Shown one piece after another: positions 7,719-16,875 of a stretch of 64,000 bases of DNA (its first letter is position 1; each line of letters opens with the position of its first letter). The stretch is from NCBI GenBank assembly GCA_964556165.1, contig CAZKVH010000004.1, positions 1 through 64,000 of the forward strand, written 5' to 3'. Below the pieces are notes generated by a model. The model was given only the letters and a program-made list of their open reading frames with translations, searched no databases and was not told where the DNA came from. This DNA is from JAQVEM01 sp964556165 (lineage in GTDB: Bacteria; Actinomycetota; Humimicrobiia; Humimicrobiales; Humimicrobiaceae). A program made the position numbers and the translations under genes.

Positions 7719-9008
7719 TTGAATATACTGGTAATAGGTAGTGGCGGAAGAGAACATTGCCTTGTATGGAAAATTTCAAAAAGTCCGCTTGCCGGAAAAA
7801 TATACTCTGTCCCGGGAAATGCTGGAATTAGTGAAATTGCAGAGTGTATTGATATTGGTATATCGAGAGATAATTTTAGTGAACTTGTAAGGTTTGTCAG
7901 AGATAAAGAAATCGATTTGACAGTAGTTGGTCCGGAAGCACCGCTGGTAGACGGAATAGTAGATTACTTTAATGAAAATGGCTGTAAAATCTTCGGGCCC
8001 GACAGGAAAGCTTCTGCAATAGAGGGGAGTAAAGTCTTTGCCAGGGAATTCCTGAGCAGAAACAACATACCAATCCCACAGGGAATCGTTTTTGAAAGAC
8101 CGGATTACAAAAAAGCACTGAATTATGTAAAAAGTGTAAATGAATTTCCCATGGTTATAAAAGCAGACGGGCTGGCGGCAGGAAAAGGTGTGGTTATAGC
8201 AAATGATGAGAGCCAGGCTATTGAGGCTATAGAGGATTGCTTTGTAAGACGTAAATTTGGTGATTCAGGAGATAAAATAGCAATTGAAAAATACCTCAGC
8301 GGTTATGAAGTATCTGTATTGAGTATCTGTGATGGAAAGAAAATAATCCCGATGGCACCCGCCCAGGATTATAAGAGGATTTTTGATAATGACAGAGGCA
8401 AAAATACAGGAGGGATGGGTAGCTACAGTCCGGTTCCTATGGTTGATGAAGAAACTTATGGGCGAATAATTAATGAAATTATATTCCCCACATATGATGC
8501 TATGATAAAAGAAGGAATGATTTACAGAGGAGTCCTTTACGCAGGCATAATGGTTAGCGGGGGAAAGCCCTATCTTCTCGAGTATAATTGCAGGTTTGGA
8601 GACCCTGAAACTCAGGTTATACTTCCGGGGTTAAAGGATGACCTGCTTCCACTGCTCCTGGGATGTGCGGAGGGTGATTTAAAAATAGAGAAGCTAAGCT
8701 GGGAGGAAAATAAACGTGTGTGTGTTATAGCAGCATCCGCGGGATACCCCGAGAGTTCATCAAAGGGAGATATTATAAGTGGACTGGACTATTTTAATGA
8801 AAACGAGGATGCGATTATATTTCATGCCGGGACAAAACTGAAAGATGGCAATACAGTAACGGATGGCGGGAGAGTCCTTGGTGTCGTATCAATGGGCGAC
8901 AGTTTTAAGGAAGCAAGAAATAAGGCATATAAATCAATAAAAAGAATAAAGTTTAGAGGTATGCAATACAGAAAAGATATCGCATTAAAAGCCGAAAGGA
9001 GTGAATAA
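7719..9008 (+). CDS. purD: Phosphoribosylamine-glycine ligase (GAR synthetase)
   Basis: Second step of purine synthesis: ATP-dependent ligation of glycine to phosphoribosylamine. An ATP-grasp enzyme with the N-terminal VIGSGGREH motif, central KADGLAAGKGVV, the GMGSYSPVP segment and the metal-binding EYNCRFGDPETQ. The 429 residues match the family. The start is TTG at 7719 after GAAGGAA. The stop overlaps the purE start by one base (TAATG), showing coupling. No other de novo purine genes are in the window. Confidence 0.97.
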   Translation: MNILVIGSGGREHCLVWKISKSPLAGKIYSVPGNAGISEIAECIDIGISRDNFSELVRFVRDKEIDLTVVGPEAPLVDGIVDYFNENGCKIFGPDRKASAIEGSKVFAREFLSRNNIPIPQGIVFERPDYKKALNYVKSVNEFPMVIKADGLAAGKGVVIANDESQAIEAIEDCFVRRKFGDSGDKIAIEKYLSGYEVSVLSICDGKKIIPMAPAQDYKRIFDNDRGKNTGGMGSYSPVPMVDEETYGRIINEIIFPTYDAMIKEGMIYRGVLYAGIMVSGGKPYLLEYNCRFGDPETQVILPGLKDDLLPLLLGCAEGDLKIEKLSWEENKRVCVIAASAGYPESSSKGDIISGLDYFNENEDAIIFHAGTKLKDGNTVTDGGRVLGVVSMGDSFKEARNKAYKSIKRIKFRGMQYRKDIALKAERSE

Positions 9009-9469
9009 TGTCTGAAAACAGCAGGAAAGTTGCTGTGGTTATGGGCAGCAGCTCGGATAAGACTGTTATGGAGGGAGCATTAGAGATTCTGAAGGAGTTT
9101 AAAATAGATTACGAGGTAAGTGTGATATCGGCACATAGAAAACCTGAGGAGACAAGAGAACTCGCTAAAAATGCAAAAAGTAATGGTATAGAGGTAATAA
9201 TTGCAGGAGCGGGAAAGTCTGCCCATCTCCCGGGCGTGATAGCGTCTTATACTACAATTCCTGTAATAGGCGTGCCCATTAAAACTGACGGCCTGGGCGG
9301 GCTGGATTCAATTTTATCAATAGTACAGATGCCTGCTGGAGTTCCCGTAGCATGTATGTCTCTGGATGGTGCAAAAAATGCGGCGATTATGACTGTCCAG
9401 ATACTTGCTCTTAAATACAATGACATTGAGGAAAAGCTAAAAGAGTATAAAAAGAAACTGGGGAAGTGA
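9008..9469 (+). CDS. purE: N5-carboxyaminoimidazole ribonucleotide mutase, PurE class I
   Basis: Rearranges N5-CAIR to CAIR in purine synthesis. The 153 residues show the substrate loop MGSSSD, the SAHRKPE histidine motif, GAGKSAHLPGV and GVPIKTDGLGGLDS, followed by MPAGVPVA. The SAHR-type motif and length fit the class I mutase that works with PurK. purK is not visible here. Last gene of the purA-purD-purE run; 150 bases of AT-rich DNA follow. Confidence 0.96.
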   Translation: MSENSRKVAVVMGSSSDKTVMEGALEILKEFKIDYEVSVISAHRKPEETRELAKNAKSNGIEVIIAGAGKSAHLPGVIASYTTIPVIGVPIKTDGLGGLDSILSIVQMPAGVPVACMSLDGAKNAAIMTVQILALKYNDIEEKLKEYKKKLGK

Positions 9470-9496
9470 TACCCGTTAATTGCGGTTACTCTTTTA
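9465..9496 (+). terminator. Weak candidate terminator after purE
   Basis: AGTGATACCCG can pair imperfectly with CGGTTACT around an AATT-containing loop, followed by the T-rich CTTTTATT. It lies exactly at the purE stop. The stem has a bulge and a wobble pair, so this is only a candidate. Confidence 0.3.
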
Positions 9497-9623
9497 TTAA
9501 AGTTTTATTAAAATTGCTGCATTATAATTAATTTTTTTTAAGATTTCTGTTATCATCCGCTTGATTTAAAAATATAAAAATTTTTGTGTTCGAATTATTA
9601 TAATTTTCTGGAGTACTAATTTG

Positions 9624-10406
9624 ATGGAAAGAGATGATATAAAAATAAAAGTAATAGATTACGGATTTTATTATAGTAACGTGAAAGTTTTATCAGATAT
9701 AAATATGGATATAAAGAAGAATTCTATAACTGCCATAATAGGTCCATCAGGATGCGGAAAGTCCACTTTCTTAAGAACTTTTAACAGAATGAATGAATTA
9801 CTGCCCAATACAAGGGTGGAAGGCGAGATAAGGATTGATGATGTCGATATATACAGGGACAATGTTGATGTCGTTGAGCTGAGAAAAAGAATAGGGATGG
9901 TTTTCCAGAGGCCGAATCCTTTCCCCAAAACTATTTATGAAAATATAATATATGGTCCGAGGTTACATAAAAGGTACAGCAGAAGCCAGCTTGATTCGAT
10001 TGTAGAGAATAGTTTAAAAAGAGCTGCTCTCTGGGATGAAGTAAAGCATAAGTTAAATACAAATGCCCTGGATCTTTCAGGAGGTCAGCAGCAGAGACTA
10101 TGTATAGCCCGGCTGCTTGCAGTGAATCCTGAGATAATATTAATGGATGAGCCTGCGTCGGCGCTTGACCCTATCTCCACACAAAAGATAGAGGACTTAA
10201 TAGATGAGCTTAAGGAAAACTATACCATAGTAATAGTTACTCATAACATGCAACAGGCTGCAAGGGTCTCGCAGAAAGCAGCATTTCTTCTTACCGAAAA
10301 AATTGGCGAGCCGGCAACTTTAATTGAGTATGATGACACTAACAGGATATTTACAACTCCAGGTGATAAAAGAACAGAGGATTATATAACAGGTAGATTT
10401 GGTTAG
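9624..10406 (+). CDS. pstB: Phosphate ABC transporter ATP-binding protein
   Basis: ATPase of the high-affinity phosphate importer. Walker A is GPSGCGKST, followed by the PstB-typical FNRMNELLP stretch, Q-loop VFQRPNPFPK, ABC signature LSGGQQQRLC and Walker B ILMDEPASALDP. About 260 residues, the family length. ATG at 9624 or TTG at 9621 could be the start; GGAG at 9610-9613 serves both. The usual partners pstS, pstC, pstA and phoU are absent on both sides, so this copy stands alone between purE and greA. Confidence 0.93.
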   Translation: MERDDIKIKVIDYGFYYSNVKVLSDINMDIKKNSITAIIGPSGCGKSTFLRTFNRMNELLPNTRVEGEIRIDDVDIYRDNVDVVELRKRIGMVFQRPNPFPKTIYENIIYGPRLHKRYSRSQLDSIVENSLKRAALWDEVKHKLNTNALDLSGGQQQRLCIARLLAVNPEIILMDEPASALDPISTQKIEDLIDELKENYTIVIVTHNMQQAARVSQKAAFLLTEKIGEPATLIEYDDTNRIFTTPGDKRTEDYITGRFG

Positions 10407-10420
10407 TGAAATATTTGCTT

Positions 10421-10449
10421 TTGACATCTCATATATCATACAATATAAT
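10421..10449 (+). promoter_or_regulatory. Full-consensus sigma-70-type promoter for greA
   Basis: TTGACA at 10421-10426 and TATAAT at 10444-10449 are both perfect and separated by exactly 17 bases. Transcription would start near 10456 and give a leader of about 90 bases before greA. It is the best housekeeping promoter in the window. Confidence 0.88.
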
Positions 10450-10545
10450 ACCTCAATTAAATAATTAAGTTATTAATAACCCCAATACTCTAAAAAAAAA
10501 ATTAACGAAGTATCAAAAGAGTTCAGGAATCGGAGGAATTAACTT

Positions 10546-11013
10546 ATGAAAGAGTATCGTCTCACAAAAGAGGGATATGAAGAATTACTCAAAGAGCTGG
10601 AAGAGCTCATAAATGTCAAGCGCAAAGAGATAGCTATAAGACTGAAGGAAGCTAAAAACTCAGGTGGAGATTTAACCGAGAATTCCGAATATGAATATGC
10701 CAAGAATGAGCAGGCTTTTATAGAAGGCAGGATAGAACAGATAAACGAAATTCTGGGTAATTACATTATTGTTGATAATAAAAAGAATAAAGGGCTGGTT
10801 GAACTGGGTTCGGTCGTTGTAGTAAGGGATATGGATAAGAAAAAGGATAAAGAGTATAAGATAGTAAGTTCTGTAGAGTCCGACCCTGAAAGAAATAAAA
10901 TTTCAGATGAATCACCAATGGGGAGTGCGCTGCTTGATAGAAAAGAAGGAGATGAGGTTGTGGTTAAAACTCCCAAAGAAACAAAAAGATTAAAAATAGT
11001 GAAGATTATATAG
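10546..11013 (+). CDS. greA: Transcription elongation factor GreA
   Basis: Rescues backtracked RNA polymerase by stimulating cleavage of the transcript. The N-terminal coiled coil carries the tip acidic motif within SGGDLTENSEYEYAKNEQ, and the C-terminal FKBP-like domain has SPMGSALLDRKEGDEV. The 155 residues match the family. ATG at 10546 follows CGGAGG. It has its own consensus promoter and is followed by lysS after 46 bases, a pairing common in monoderm bacteria. Confidence 0.96.
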   Translation: MKEYRLTKEGYEELLKELEELINVKRKEIAIRLKEAKNSGGDLTENSEYEYAKNEQAFIEGRIEQINEILGNYIIVDNKKNKGLVELGSVVVVRDMDKKKDKEYKIVSSVESDPERNKISDESPMGSALLDRKEGDEVVVKTPKETKRLKIVKII

Positions 11014-11059
11014 ACCTTATAGACCTTTAGTTTTTGACGCCATAGTTTATTATTTTTTA

Positions 11060-12640
11060 ATGATGAATAATAGTAATGACAAAAATAAAAGAGACGATAT
11101 GAAAGATATGAATCATGATGAAACAGGTAACCTGCTTTCCTCAAAAAATAAGTATTTGATAGAATTTGAAAAACCTCTGGCTGAAGCTCTGGAAAAGAAG
11201 CTTGAGAAAATTAATTCTTTGAGAAAAGAAGGTAAAAATATATACGGGACGAGGTTTGAAAAAAATTCTAATATAACGGACATAAAAGCAAAGTTCATTG
11301 ACCTCAAAGCAGGGGAGAAGGGTGATGGTTCTTTTAGAATAGCCGGAAGGCTTATGGGATTTAGGAAGCACGGAAAGGCTACTTTTGCAGATATAAAGGA
11401 TTTCAGCGATAAAATTCAACTATATATCAGCCAGAAGGAAATCGGGGAAGAAAATTATGAAGAGTTTTTAAATCTTGATATTGGCGACTGGATAGGACTG
11501 GAAGGGAGTGTTTTCGTAACTCACTCAGGAGAGCTTTCCATAAATGTTTCAGGATTTGTTTTGTTAAGTAAGGCTGTAAGAATTCTTCCGGAAAAATGGC
11601 ATGGCTTAAAGGACATAGAGCTAAGATACCGCCAGAGATATCTGGATTTTATTATGAATCCTGAAGTTAAGGAAATTTTTCTGACAAGAATTAAGATAAT
11701 AGACTCAATAAGAGCTTTTTTAAACAGAGAGGGTTTTAAGGAAGTAGAAACACCCATGCTGCAGATAATCCCCGGAGGAGCTACGGCAAGGCCATTTATA
11801 ACACACCATAATGCACTGGATATTGACCTGTATTTAAGAATTGCTCCTGAATTATATCTTAAAAGATTGATTATTGGTGGTTTTGAAAAGGTTTTTGAGA
11901 TAAACAGGAATTTCAGGAATGAAGGGATATCGTATAAACACAATCCAGAGTTTACAATGCTGGAGTTTTACCAGGCGTATGCTGATTATAATGATATGAT
12001 GAAGCTGACGGAAAGTCTTGTAAAGTATGTTTCAAAAGAGGCAACAGGCAAACTAACAATAAATTACAGGGGTAATGAGGTCAATCTTGAAGGAGAATGG
12101 AAAAAATTTACGATGATTGAAGCAATTAATAAGATAGGCGGAGCCGAAGTTAGCTTTGACAATACAGTCAGTGAATTATTATCCATAGCAAATAAATTTG
12201 ATATTAAAATTGATAAAGATGCGGGGAAGGGGAAAATTATTAATGAGATATTTGAGTCTCTGGTCGAACCCAAGCTTATACAGCCAACTTTTATAAAGGA
12301 CTATCCAATAGAAATCTCTCCCCTTGCGAAAAGACATAATAAGAGTGAAGATGTAGCAGAAAGGTTTGAATTATTTATTGGAGGAGAAGAGATTGCAAAT
12401 GCTTTTTCGGAGTTAATTGATCCTGCGGAACAATTTGAGAGATTTAAAGACCAGATAAAAAGCAAATTTGAAGAAGAAAGAATTACCGGTAAAATTGATA
12501 TAGATTTTCTAAAAGCTCTTGAGTACGGAATGCCACCTGCGGGAGGAGAAGGAATTGGAATCGACAGGCTTGTTATGTTGCTCACAGGCAGCAGTTCTAT
12601 AAGAGATGTGATTCTTTTTCCTCTTTTAAGACCAGAATAA
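11060..12640 (+). CDS. lysS: Lysine-tRNA ligase, class II
   Basis: Charges tRNA-Lys. It has the N-terminal OB-fold anticodon-binding domain (AGRLMGFRKHGKATFADI) and the class II catalytic core: motif 2 in FEINRNFRNEGISYKHNPEF and motif 3 in GEGIGIDRLVMLLTG. The 526 residues exceed the usual 490-505 because of a charged N-terminal extension of about 35 residues. The start is uncertain: ATG at 11060 or 11063 has no clear ribosome site, and an internal ATG at 11099 is also possible. About 125 bases separate it from mcsA. Confidence 0.96.
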   Translation: MMNNSNDKNKRDDMKDMNHDETGNLLSSKNKYLIEFEKPLAEALEKKLEKINSLRKEGKNIYGTRFEKNSNITDIKAKFIDLKAGEKGDGSFRIAGRLMGFRKHGKATFADIKDFSDKIQLYISQKEIGEENYEEFLNLDIGDWIGLEGSVFVTHSGELSINVSGFVLLSKAVRILPEKWHGLKDIELRYRQRYLDFIMNPEVKEIFLTRIKIIDSIRAFLNREGFKEVETPMLQIIPGGATARPFITHHNALDIDLYLRIAPELYLKRLIIGGFEKVFEINRNFRNEGISYKHNPEFTMLEFYQAYADYNDMMKLTESLVKYVSKEATGKLTINYRGNEVNLEGEWKKFTMIEAINKIGGAEVSFDNTVSELLSIANKFDIKIDKDAGKGKIINEIFESLVEPKLIQPTFIKDYPIEISPLAKRHNKSEDVAERFELFIGGEEIANAFSELIDPAEQFERFKDQIKSKFEEERITGKIDIDFLKALEYGMPPAGGEGIGIDRLVMLLTGSSSIRDVILFPLLRPE

Positions 12641-12696
12641 GGATAAACAATTAATAGTTTAATTTAGTCTATTTAAGTTTATTCTTATAAAAAAGA

Positions 12697-12705
12697 TGAT
12701 ATAAT
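12697..12705 (+). promoter_or_regulatory. Extended -10 promoter of the mcsA operon
   Basis: TGATATAAT contains an extended TGn element and a perfect TATAAT at 12700-12705, about 60 bases before mcsA. There is no good -35, as expected for extended -10 promoters. No CtsR-type heptad repeat (AGGTCAAA direct repeats) is visible around it. Confidence 0.45.
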
Positions 12706-12765
12706 TTTTCCTACAAAATACAAAAAAAAGTGTAAAAATAATAATTCTGGAACGGTGATTTTAAA

Positions 12766-13305
12766 ATGAAATGTGATTTGTGCCATGTTAATGAAGCTAC
12801 TATTCATTTAATAAAGATTCAGGGCGACAGGGTGGAAAGGATAAACCTCTGCAAAGAATGCGCGAAGAAATTTTCTTTTTTAAGTGACGAAAATTTCTAT
12901 GAAGATCTTGCCGGAATTCTTTATAAATTATTGGGAGAAGGTAGCGATAATCTTTCTTACAAAAAGGATAAAAAGTTCTGGAAGAATCTGAAGTATGCCA
13001 GGAACAGAAAATGCCCTTATTGTGGTACTGACCTGAATACTATTAAGAGAAGCGGGAAGGTTGGCTGCAGCAATTGTTACAGTGAATTTAAAAATGAACT
13101 TTTCCCGGTGATAATGTCCATACAGGGAAGTCTTGAGAATAAGAGCAAAATACCTGTTAATACTACAAGAAAAATAAAGCTGGAAAAAAGTTTGAGGGAC
13201 CTCAAAAACAAACTCCAGAACGAGATAGTAATAGAAAATTTTGAGGAAGCAGCAAAAATAAGGGACAGAATCAGGAGGCTGGAGAGAAATAAGTATGTCA
13301 GATAA
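12766..13305 (+). CDS. mcsA: McsA-like zinc-finger/UVR protein
   Basis: Activator and adaptor of McsB in Bacillus. The 179 residues contain four cysteine pairs: CDLC and CKEC near the N-terminus, CPYC and CSNC near residues 84-106. They are followed by a C-terminal UVR domain (ENFEEAAKIRDRIRRLE) of the type that docks onto Clp ATPases. It overlaps the mcsB start by 11 bases, so the two are translationally coupled. In Bacillus ctsR precedes mcsA; here lysS does, and no ctsR is present in the window. Confidence 0.9.
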   Translation: MKCDLCHVNEATIHLIKIQGDRVERINLCKECAKKFSFLSDENFYEDLAGILYKLLGEGSDNLSYKKDKKFWKNLKYARNRKCPYCGTDLNTIKRSGKVGCSNCYSEFKNELFPVIMSIQGSLENKSKIPVNTTRKIKLEKSLRDLKNKLQNEIVIENFEEAAKIRDRIRRLERNKYVR

Positions 13306-14371
13306 AAAATTTTACCTGCTGGAAGATAGAACCAGCAAAAGTAAATTTAAAAATAAAAATAAGATTATATTAAATACGAAAGTTAGCCTTTCGAGAAATC
13401 TTGTTGACCATAAATTCGTAGATATAAGTGGAAGCCAGGAGAAGATTGCATTACTGGAGGAGATAAAGAAATATGTGGATAATAACAAGAAGTTCGGTAA
13501 CTTTCAGTTTTATGATATTAAAGTTATAAAAGGTTTGCAGAGAGAGCTTTTTTTAATGGATTATATGATTGATTCGGAGATGTCCCGCAGGTTGAGCGGT
13601 AAGGGTGTATATATAAAAGAGGATAGGGCCGTCAGGTCATCCTCAGCGATAATTATTAATAATGAAGACCATGTAAGAATTCAGAGCGTATACCCCGGGC
13701 TCAAGATATATAAAGCGTATAATGAAGTTATGAAAATAGAGAAATATTTTGAGAAAGGTCTGACCTTTGCTTTTGACAGAAAGCTCGGGTATCTTACAGC
13801 AAGCCCGTCTAACCTCGGGACTGCTTTAAGGGTTAGTGTTATTGTTCATTTACCTGTACTTGCTGCAAGTACTGGATTAGTTGATTTATTAAAGAGAATA
13901 GGTAAGATTGGATGCCAGATAGGTGGATATTTTAGGAGTCAACCTGAAGTGACCGGTAATTTATTTGAAGTTTATAATGGGGTTACTCTGGGCAAAGGGG
14001 AGAGAGAGATACTTGATGAAATGAAGGCGATTTGCCTGAGTATAATCGAAGAGGAGCAGAAAGCCAGAGCCCAGATTAAAAGAAACGACCTTCTGGGGAT
14101 AAAAGATAATGTTTATCGTTCTTATGGGTTGATTAAGTATTCTAAAATATTATCATACGAAGAAGCGCTAGAGTTATTGTCAATTATAAGACTGGGTCTT
14201 GACCTTGATTTAATTGACGATGTAAATGACTTTGACTTTTTTGAATTAGTCAATAAATTAAGTGATTCACGTATTATGGTAGATATGGAAATAAATGATA
14301 AAATAAAGGGTGACAGGATTGATTTAATAAGAGCTGATATAATAAGAGAGAAAATATTAAAAGGAAGTTGA
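13295..14371 (+). CDS. mcsB: McsB-like protein arginine kinase homologue, probably catalytically degenerate
   Basis: Homologue of the phosphagen-kinase-fold protein McsB, which in Bacillus marks proteins with phospho-arginine for ClpCP. Family landmarks remain: HVRIQ, NLGTALR with an HLP segment, VYRSYG and RLGLDLDLI. Compared from memory with Bacillus subtilis McsB, key catalytic positions differ. The phosphate-binding RxR is K29-x-S31, NEED is NNED (122-125), the conserved active-site cysteine is S170, and the ATP-binding arginine near the GIYGEG loop is G210, with serine replacing a nearby glutamate. Without kinase activity it could act as an adaptor or phospho-arginine reader. Length of 358 residues is normal and there is no frameshift. 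clpC starts four bases after the stop. Confidence 0.85.
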   Translation: MSDKKFYLLEDRTSKSKFKNKNKIILNTKVSLSRNLVDHKFVDISGSQEKIALLEEIKKYVDNNKKFGNFQFYDIKVIKGLQRELFLMDYMIDSEMSRRLSGKGVYIKEDRAVRSSSAIIINNEDHVRIQSVYPGLKIYKAYNEVMKIEKYFEKGLTFAFDRKLGYLTASPSNLGTALRVSVIVHLPVLAASTGLVDLLKRIGKIGCQIGGYFRSQPEVTGNLFEVYNGVTLGKGEREILDEMKAICLSIIEEEQKARAQIKRNDLLGIKDNVYRSYGLIKYSKILSYEEALELLSIIRLGLDLDLIDDVNDFDFFELVNKLSDSRIMVDMEINDKIKGDRIDLIRADIIREKILKGS

Positions 14372-14375
14372 TTAA

Positions 14376-16841
14376 ATGTTTGAGAGATTTACAGAGAGAG
14401 CAAGAAAAGTAATAGTAAAAGCTCAGGACGAGGCAAGGTTTTTAAAGCAAAACTATATTGGTACCGAGCATATCCTGCTGGGTTTAATTGATGAAAAAGA
14501 AGGCATTGCCACCAGAGTTTTTTATGAGCTAAATATATCTATTGATGAAGTCAGGACCGCGATAAAAGAAGTGGTCACCGAAGGGACTTCTGAATCATAC
14601 GAGCATATCCCATTTACGCCAAGGGCTAAAAAGGTTCTTGAACTGTCTTTAAGAGAAGCTCTTCAAATGGGACATAATTATATTGGCACCGAACATATAT
14701 TGTTAGGGCTGCTGAGAGAAGGAGAGGGTGTAGCTGCAAGAGTTTTAAATGGCCTCGGAATAACTATGGATGTTGTAAAAGAGAAAGTAAAGGAGCTTTT
14801 AAATGACCAGCCTTACTATTCTGAACCTGAAAGGAATACAGCAGATAAGAGCAGCAGGAAACCGCTTAAAATGCTGGTTCAGTATGGGAAAGACCTGACT
14901 TTACTTGCTCAGGAAGATAAACTTGACCCTCTTATCGGAAGAAGAAAAGAGATTGATAGAATAATACAGATACTTTCAAGAAGAACCAAAAATAATCCTA
15001 TTTTAATAGGTGAATCAGGTGTGGGGAAAACTGCAATTGTTGAAGGGCTGGCCCAGTTAATCTGTTTGAAAAAAGTTCCTTCAAATCTTTCTGATAAGAG
15101 GATATTTACTCTTGACCTTGGAGCTCTTGTTGCAGGTTCAAGATATAGAGGTGATTTTGAGGAAAGGTTGAAGAAGGTACTTGCAGAAATTAAAGATAAT
15201 GGAGATATAATACTTTTTATTGATGAAGTTCATACTCTTGTAGGCGCTGGTGCAGCAGAAGGAGCCATAGATGCTGCAAGTATATTAAAGCCGATGCTTG
15301 CGAGAGGAGAAATTCAGGCAATTGGAGCTACTACTGTAAATGAGTATCGTAAATATGTTGAGAAAGATAAGGCACTTGAAAGAAGATTCCAGCCTATTTT
15401 TATAAACGAGCCGACAGTATATGAAACCATCGAGATATTAAAAGGAATCAAAGATAAATATGAATCTTTTCATAGCCTTACCATAACTGATGATGCGATA
15501 ACGGCAGCAGCTAAATTATCCCATCGTTATATAAGCGATAGATTTTTGCCTGATAAAGCTATAGATTTAATAGATGAATCTGCGTCCAGGGTAAGAGTTA
15601 GAGCGCTTACCATACCACCTGATATAAAAGAAATTGAAGTAAATATTGACAAAATAGTGCAAGAAAAGAAAAAAGCTATAGAATCACAGGATTTTGAAAA
15701 AGCAGCGCAGTTACGTGATAGGGAGAAACAGCTGCTTAAAGAAAAAAGAGATATAGAAGAGATTAGTTCAAGGTCCAGCAAAGCCGGAAAGGAGACTGTT
15801 GGGGAAAATGAAATTACAGAAGTGCTTTCCAACTGGACAGGTATTCCCGTATATAAGTTGACTTCAAGCGAATCATCTAAATTGCTTGGTATGGAAAAGG
15901 AATTGCACAGGAGAGTTGTTGGACAGGATGAAGCAATAAAGACTGTTTCAAGGGCTATAAGAAGGTCCCGTTCGGGACTTAAAGACCCGAAAAGGCCCAT
16001 TGGTTCTTTTATGTTCCTGGGTCCATCAGGAGTTGGGAAAACTGAACTGGCAAAAACAATAGCGGAGTTCCTTTTTGACAATGAAGAAGCCTTAATACAG
16101 ATTGACATGTCTGAGTATATGGAGAAGCACTCTGTTTCAAAACTGGTCGGCTCCCCACCCGGTTATGTGGGTTATGATGAGGGCGGGCAGCTAACAGAAA
16201 TGGTAAGAAGAAAGCCCTATAGCGTTATACTGCTGGATGAGATAGAGAAGGCACATCCTGATGTCTTTAACATATTGCTGCAGATTTTTGAGGACGGGCA
16301 TCTCACTGATTCTCAGGGCAAGAGGGTGGATTTTAAGAATACTGTATTAATTATGACATCAAACCTGGGAGCAAGAGAGATACAGAAAAACACTCCAATG
16401 GGCTTTAAGATGATAAATACAGAAGACCTCTCTTATGACGAGATTAAGGAAAAAGTCATGAGCGAGTTAAAAAAGGCATTCAGGCCAGAATTTTTAAACA
16501 GGCTGGATGAGGTCATAGTATTTCATAAACTGCAAAAGAAAGAGATTTACAACATAATGGACCTCATGATGTCCAGGGTGCAACAACAGCTTGAACTTCA
16601 GGGGGTCATCATAGAGCTCAAGAAGAGTGCTAAAGATTTGCTACTGTTAAAAGGCTACGATTCTACGATGGGTGCACGACCAATGAGAAGGTGTATACAG
16701 AACCTTATAGAAGACCCTATTTCAGAAAAGCTGATAAAGGGTGAAATAAAATCGGGTCAAAAAGTAGAGGTTAGCGCAAAAGATAATGAAATGCATTTTG
16801 AGATTAAAAAATTAAGCCGTGGGAGCGTTTTAAAAGTTTAA
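14376..16841 (+). CDS. clpC: ATP-dependent Clp protease ATPase ClpC
   Basis: AAA+ unfoldase feeding ClpP. Two Clp-N repeats occupy residues 1-145 (FTERARKVIVKAQDEA, then FTPRAKKVLELSL). The first AAA domain has Walker A GESGVGKT and FIDEVHTLVGAG. A UVR-type middle helix (SQDFEKAAQLRDREK) near residue 430 identifies ClpC, and the second AAA domain has GPSGVGKTE and LLDEIEKAHPDVF. NTPMGF near the second-domain loop could be the ClpP-docking tripeptide. Its 821 residues are typical. It follows mcsB by four bases and precedes disA by 34. Confidence 0.97.
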   Translation: MFERFTERARKVIVKAQDEARFLKQNYIGTEHILLGLIDEKEGIATRVFYELNISIDEVRTAIKEVVTEGTSESYEHIPFTPRAKKVLELSLREALQMGHNYIGTEHILLGLLREGEGVAARVLNGLGITMDVVKEKVKELLNDQPYYSEPERNTADKSSRKPLKMLVQYGKDLTLLAQEDKLDPLIGRRKEIDRIIQILSRRTKNNPILIGESGVGKTAIVEGLAQLICLKKVPSNLSDKRIFTLDLGALVAGSRYRGDFEERLKKVLAEIKDNGDIILFIDEVHTLVGAGAAEGAIDAASILKPMLARGEIQAIGATTVNEYRKYVEKDKALERRFQPIFINEPTVYETIEILKGIKDKYESFHSLTITDDAITAAAKLSHRYISDRFLPDKAIDLIDESASRVRVRALTIPPDIKEIEVNIDKIVQEKKKAIESQDFEKAAQLRDREKQLLKEKRDIEEISSRSSKAGKETVGENEITEVLSNWTGIPVYKLTSSESSKLLGMEKELHRRVVGQDEAIKTVSRAIRRSRSGLKDPKRPIGSFMFLGPSGVGKTELAKTIAEFLFDNEEALIQIDMSEYMEKHSVSKLVGSPPGYVGYDEGGQLTEMVRRKPYSVILLDEIEKAHPDVFNILLQIFEDGHLTDSQGKRVDFKNTVLIMTSNLGAREIQKNTPMGFKMINTEDLSYDEIKEKVMSELKKAFRPEFLNRLDEVIVFHKLQKKEIYNIMDLMMSRVQQQLELQGVIIELKKSAKDLLLLKGYDSTMGARPMRRCIQNLIEDPISEKLIKGEIKSGQKVEVSAKDNEMHFEIKKLSRGSVLKV

Positions 16842-16875
16842 TTTTAAATAATCTAAGATAGTTTAAGGATGGTAA

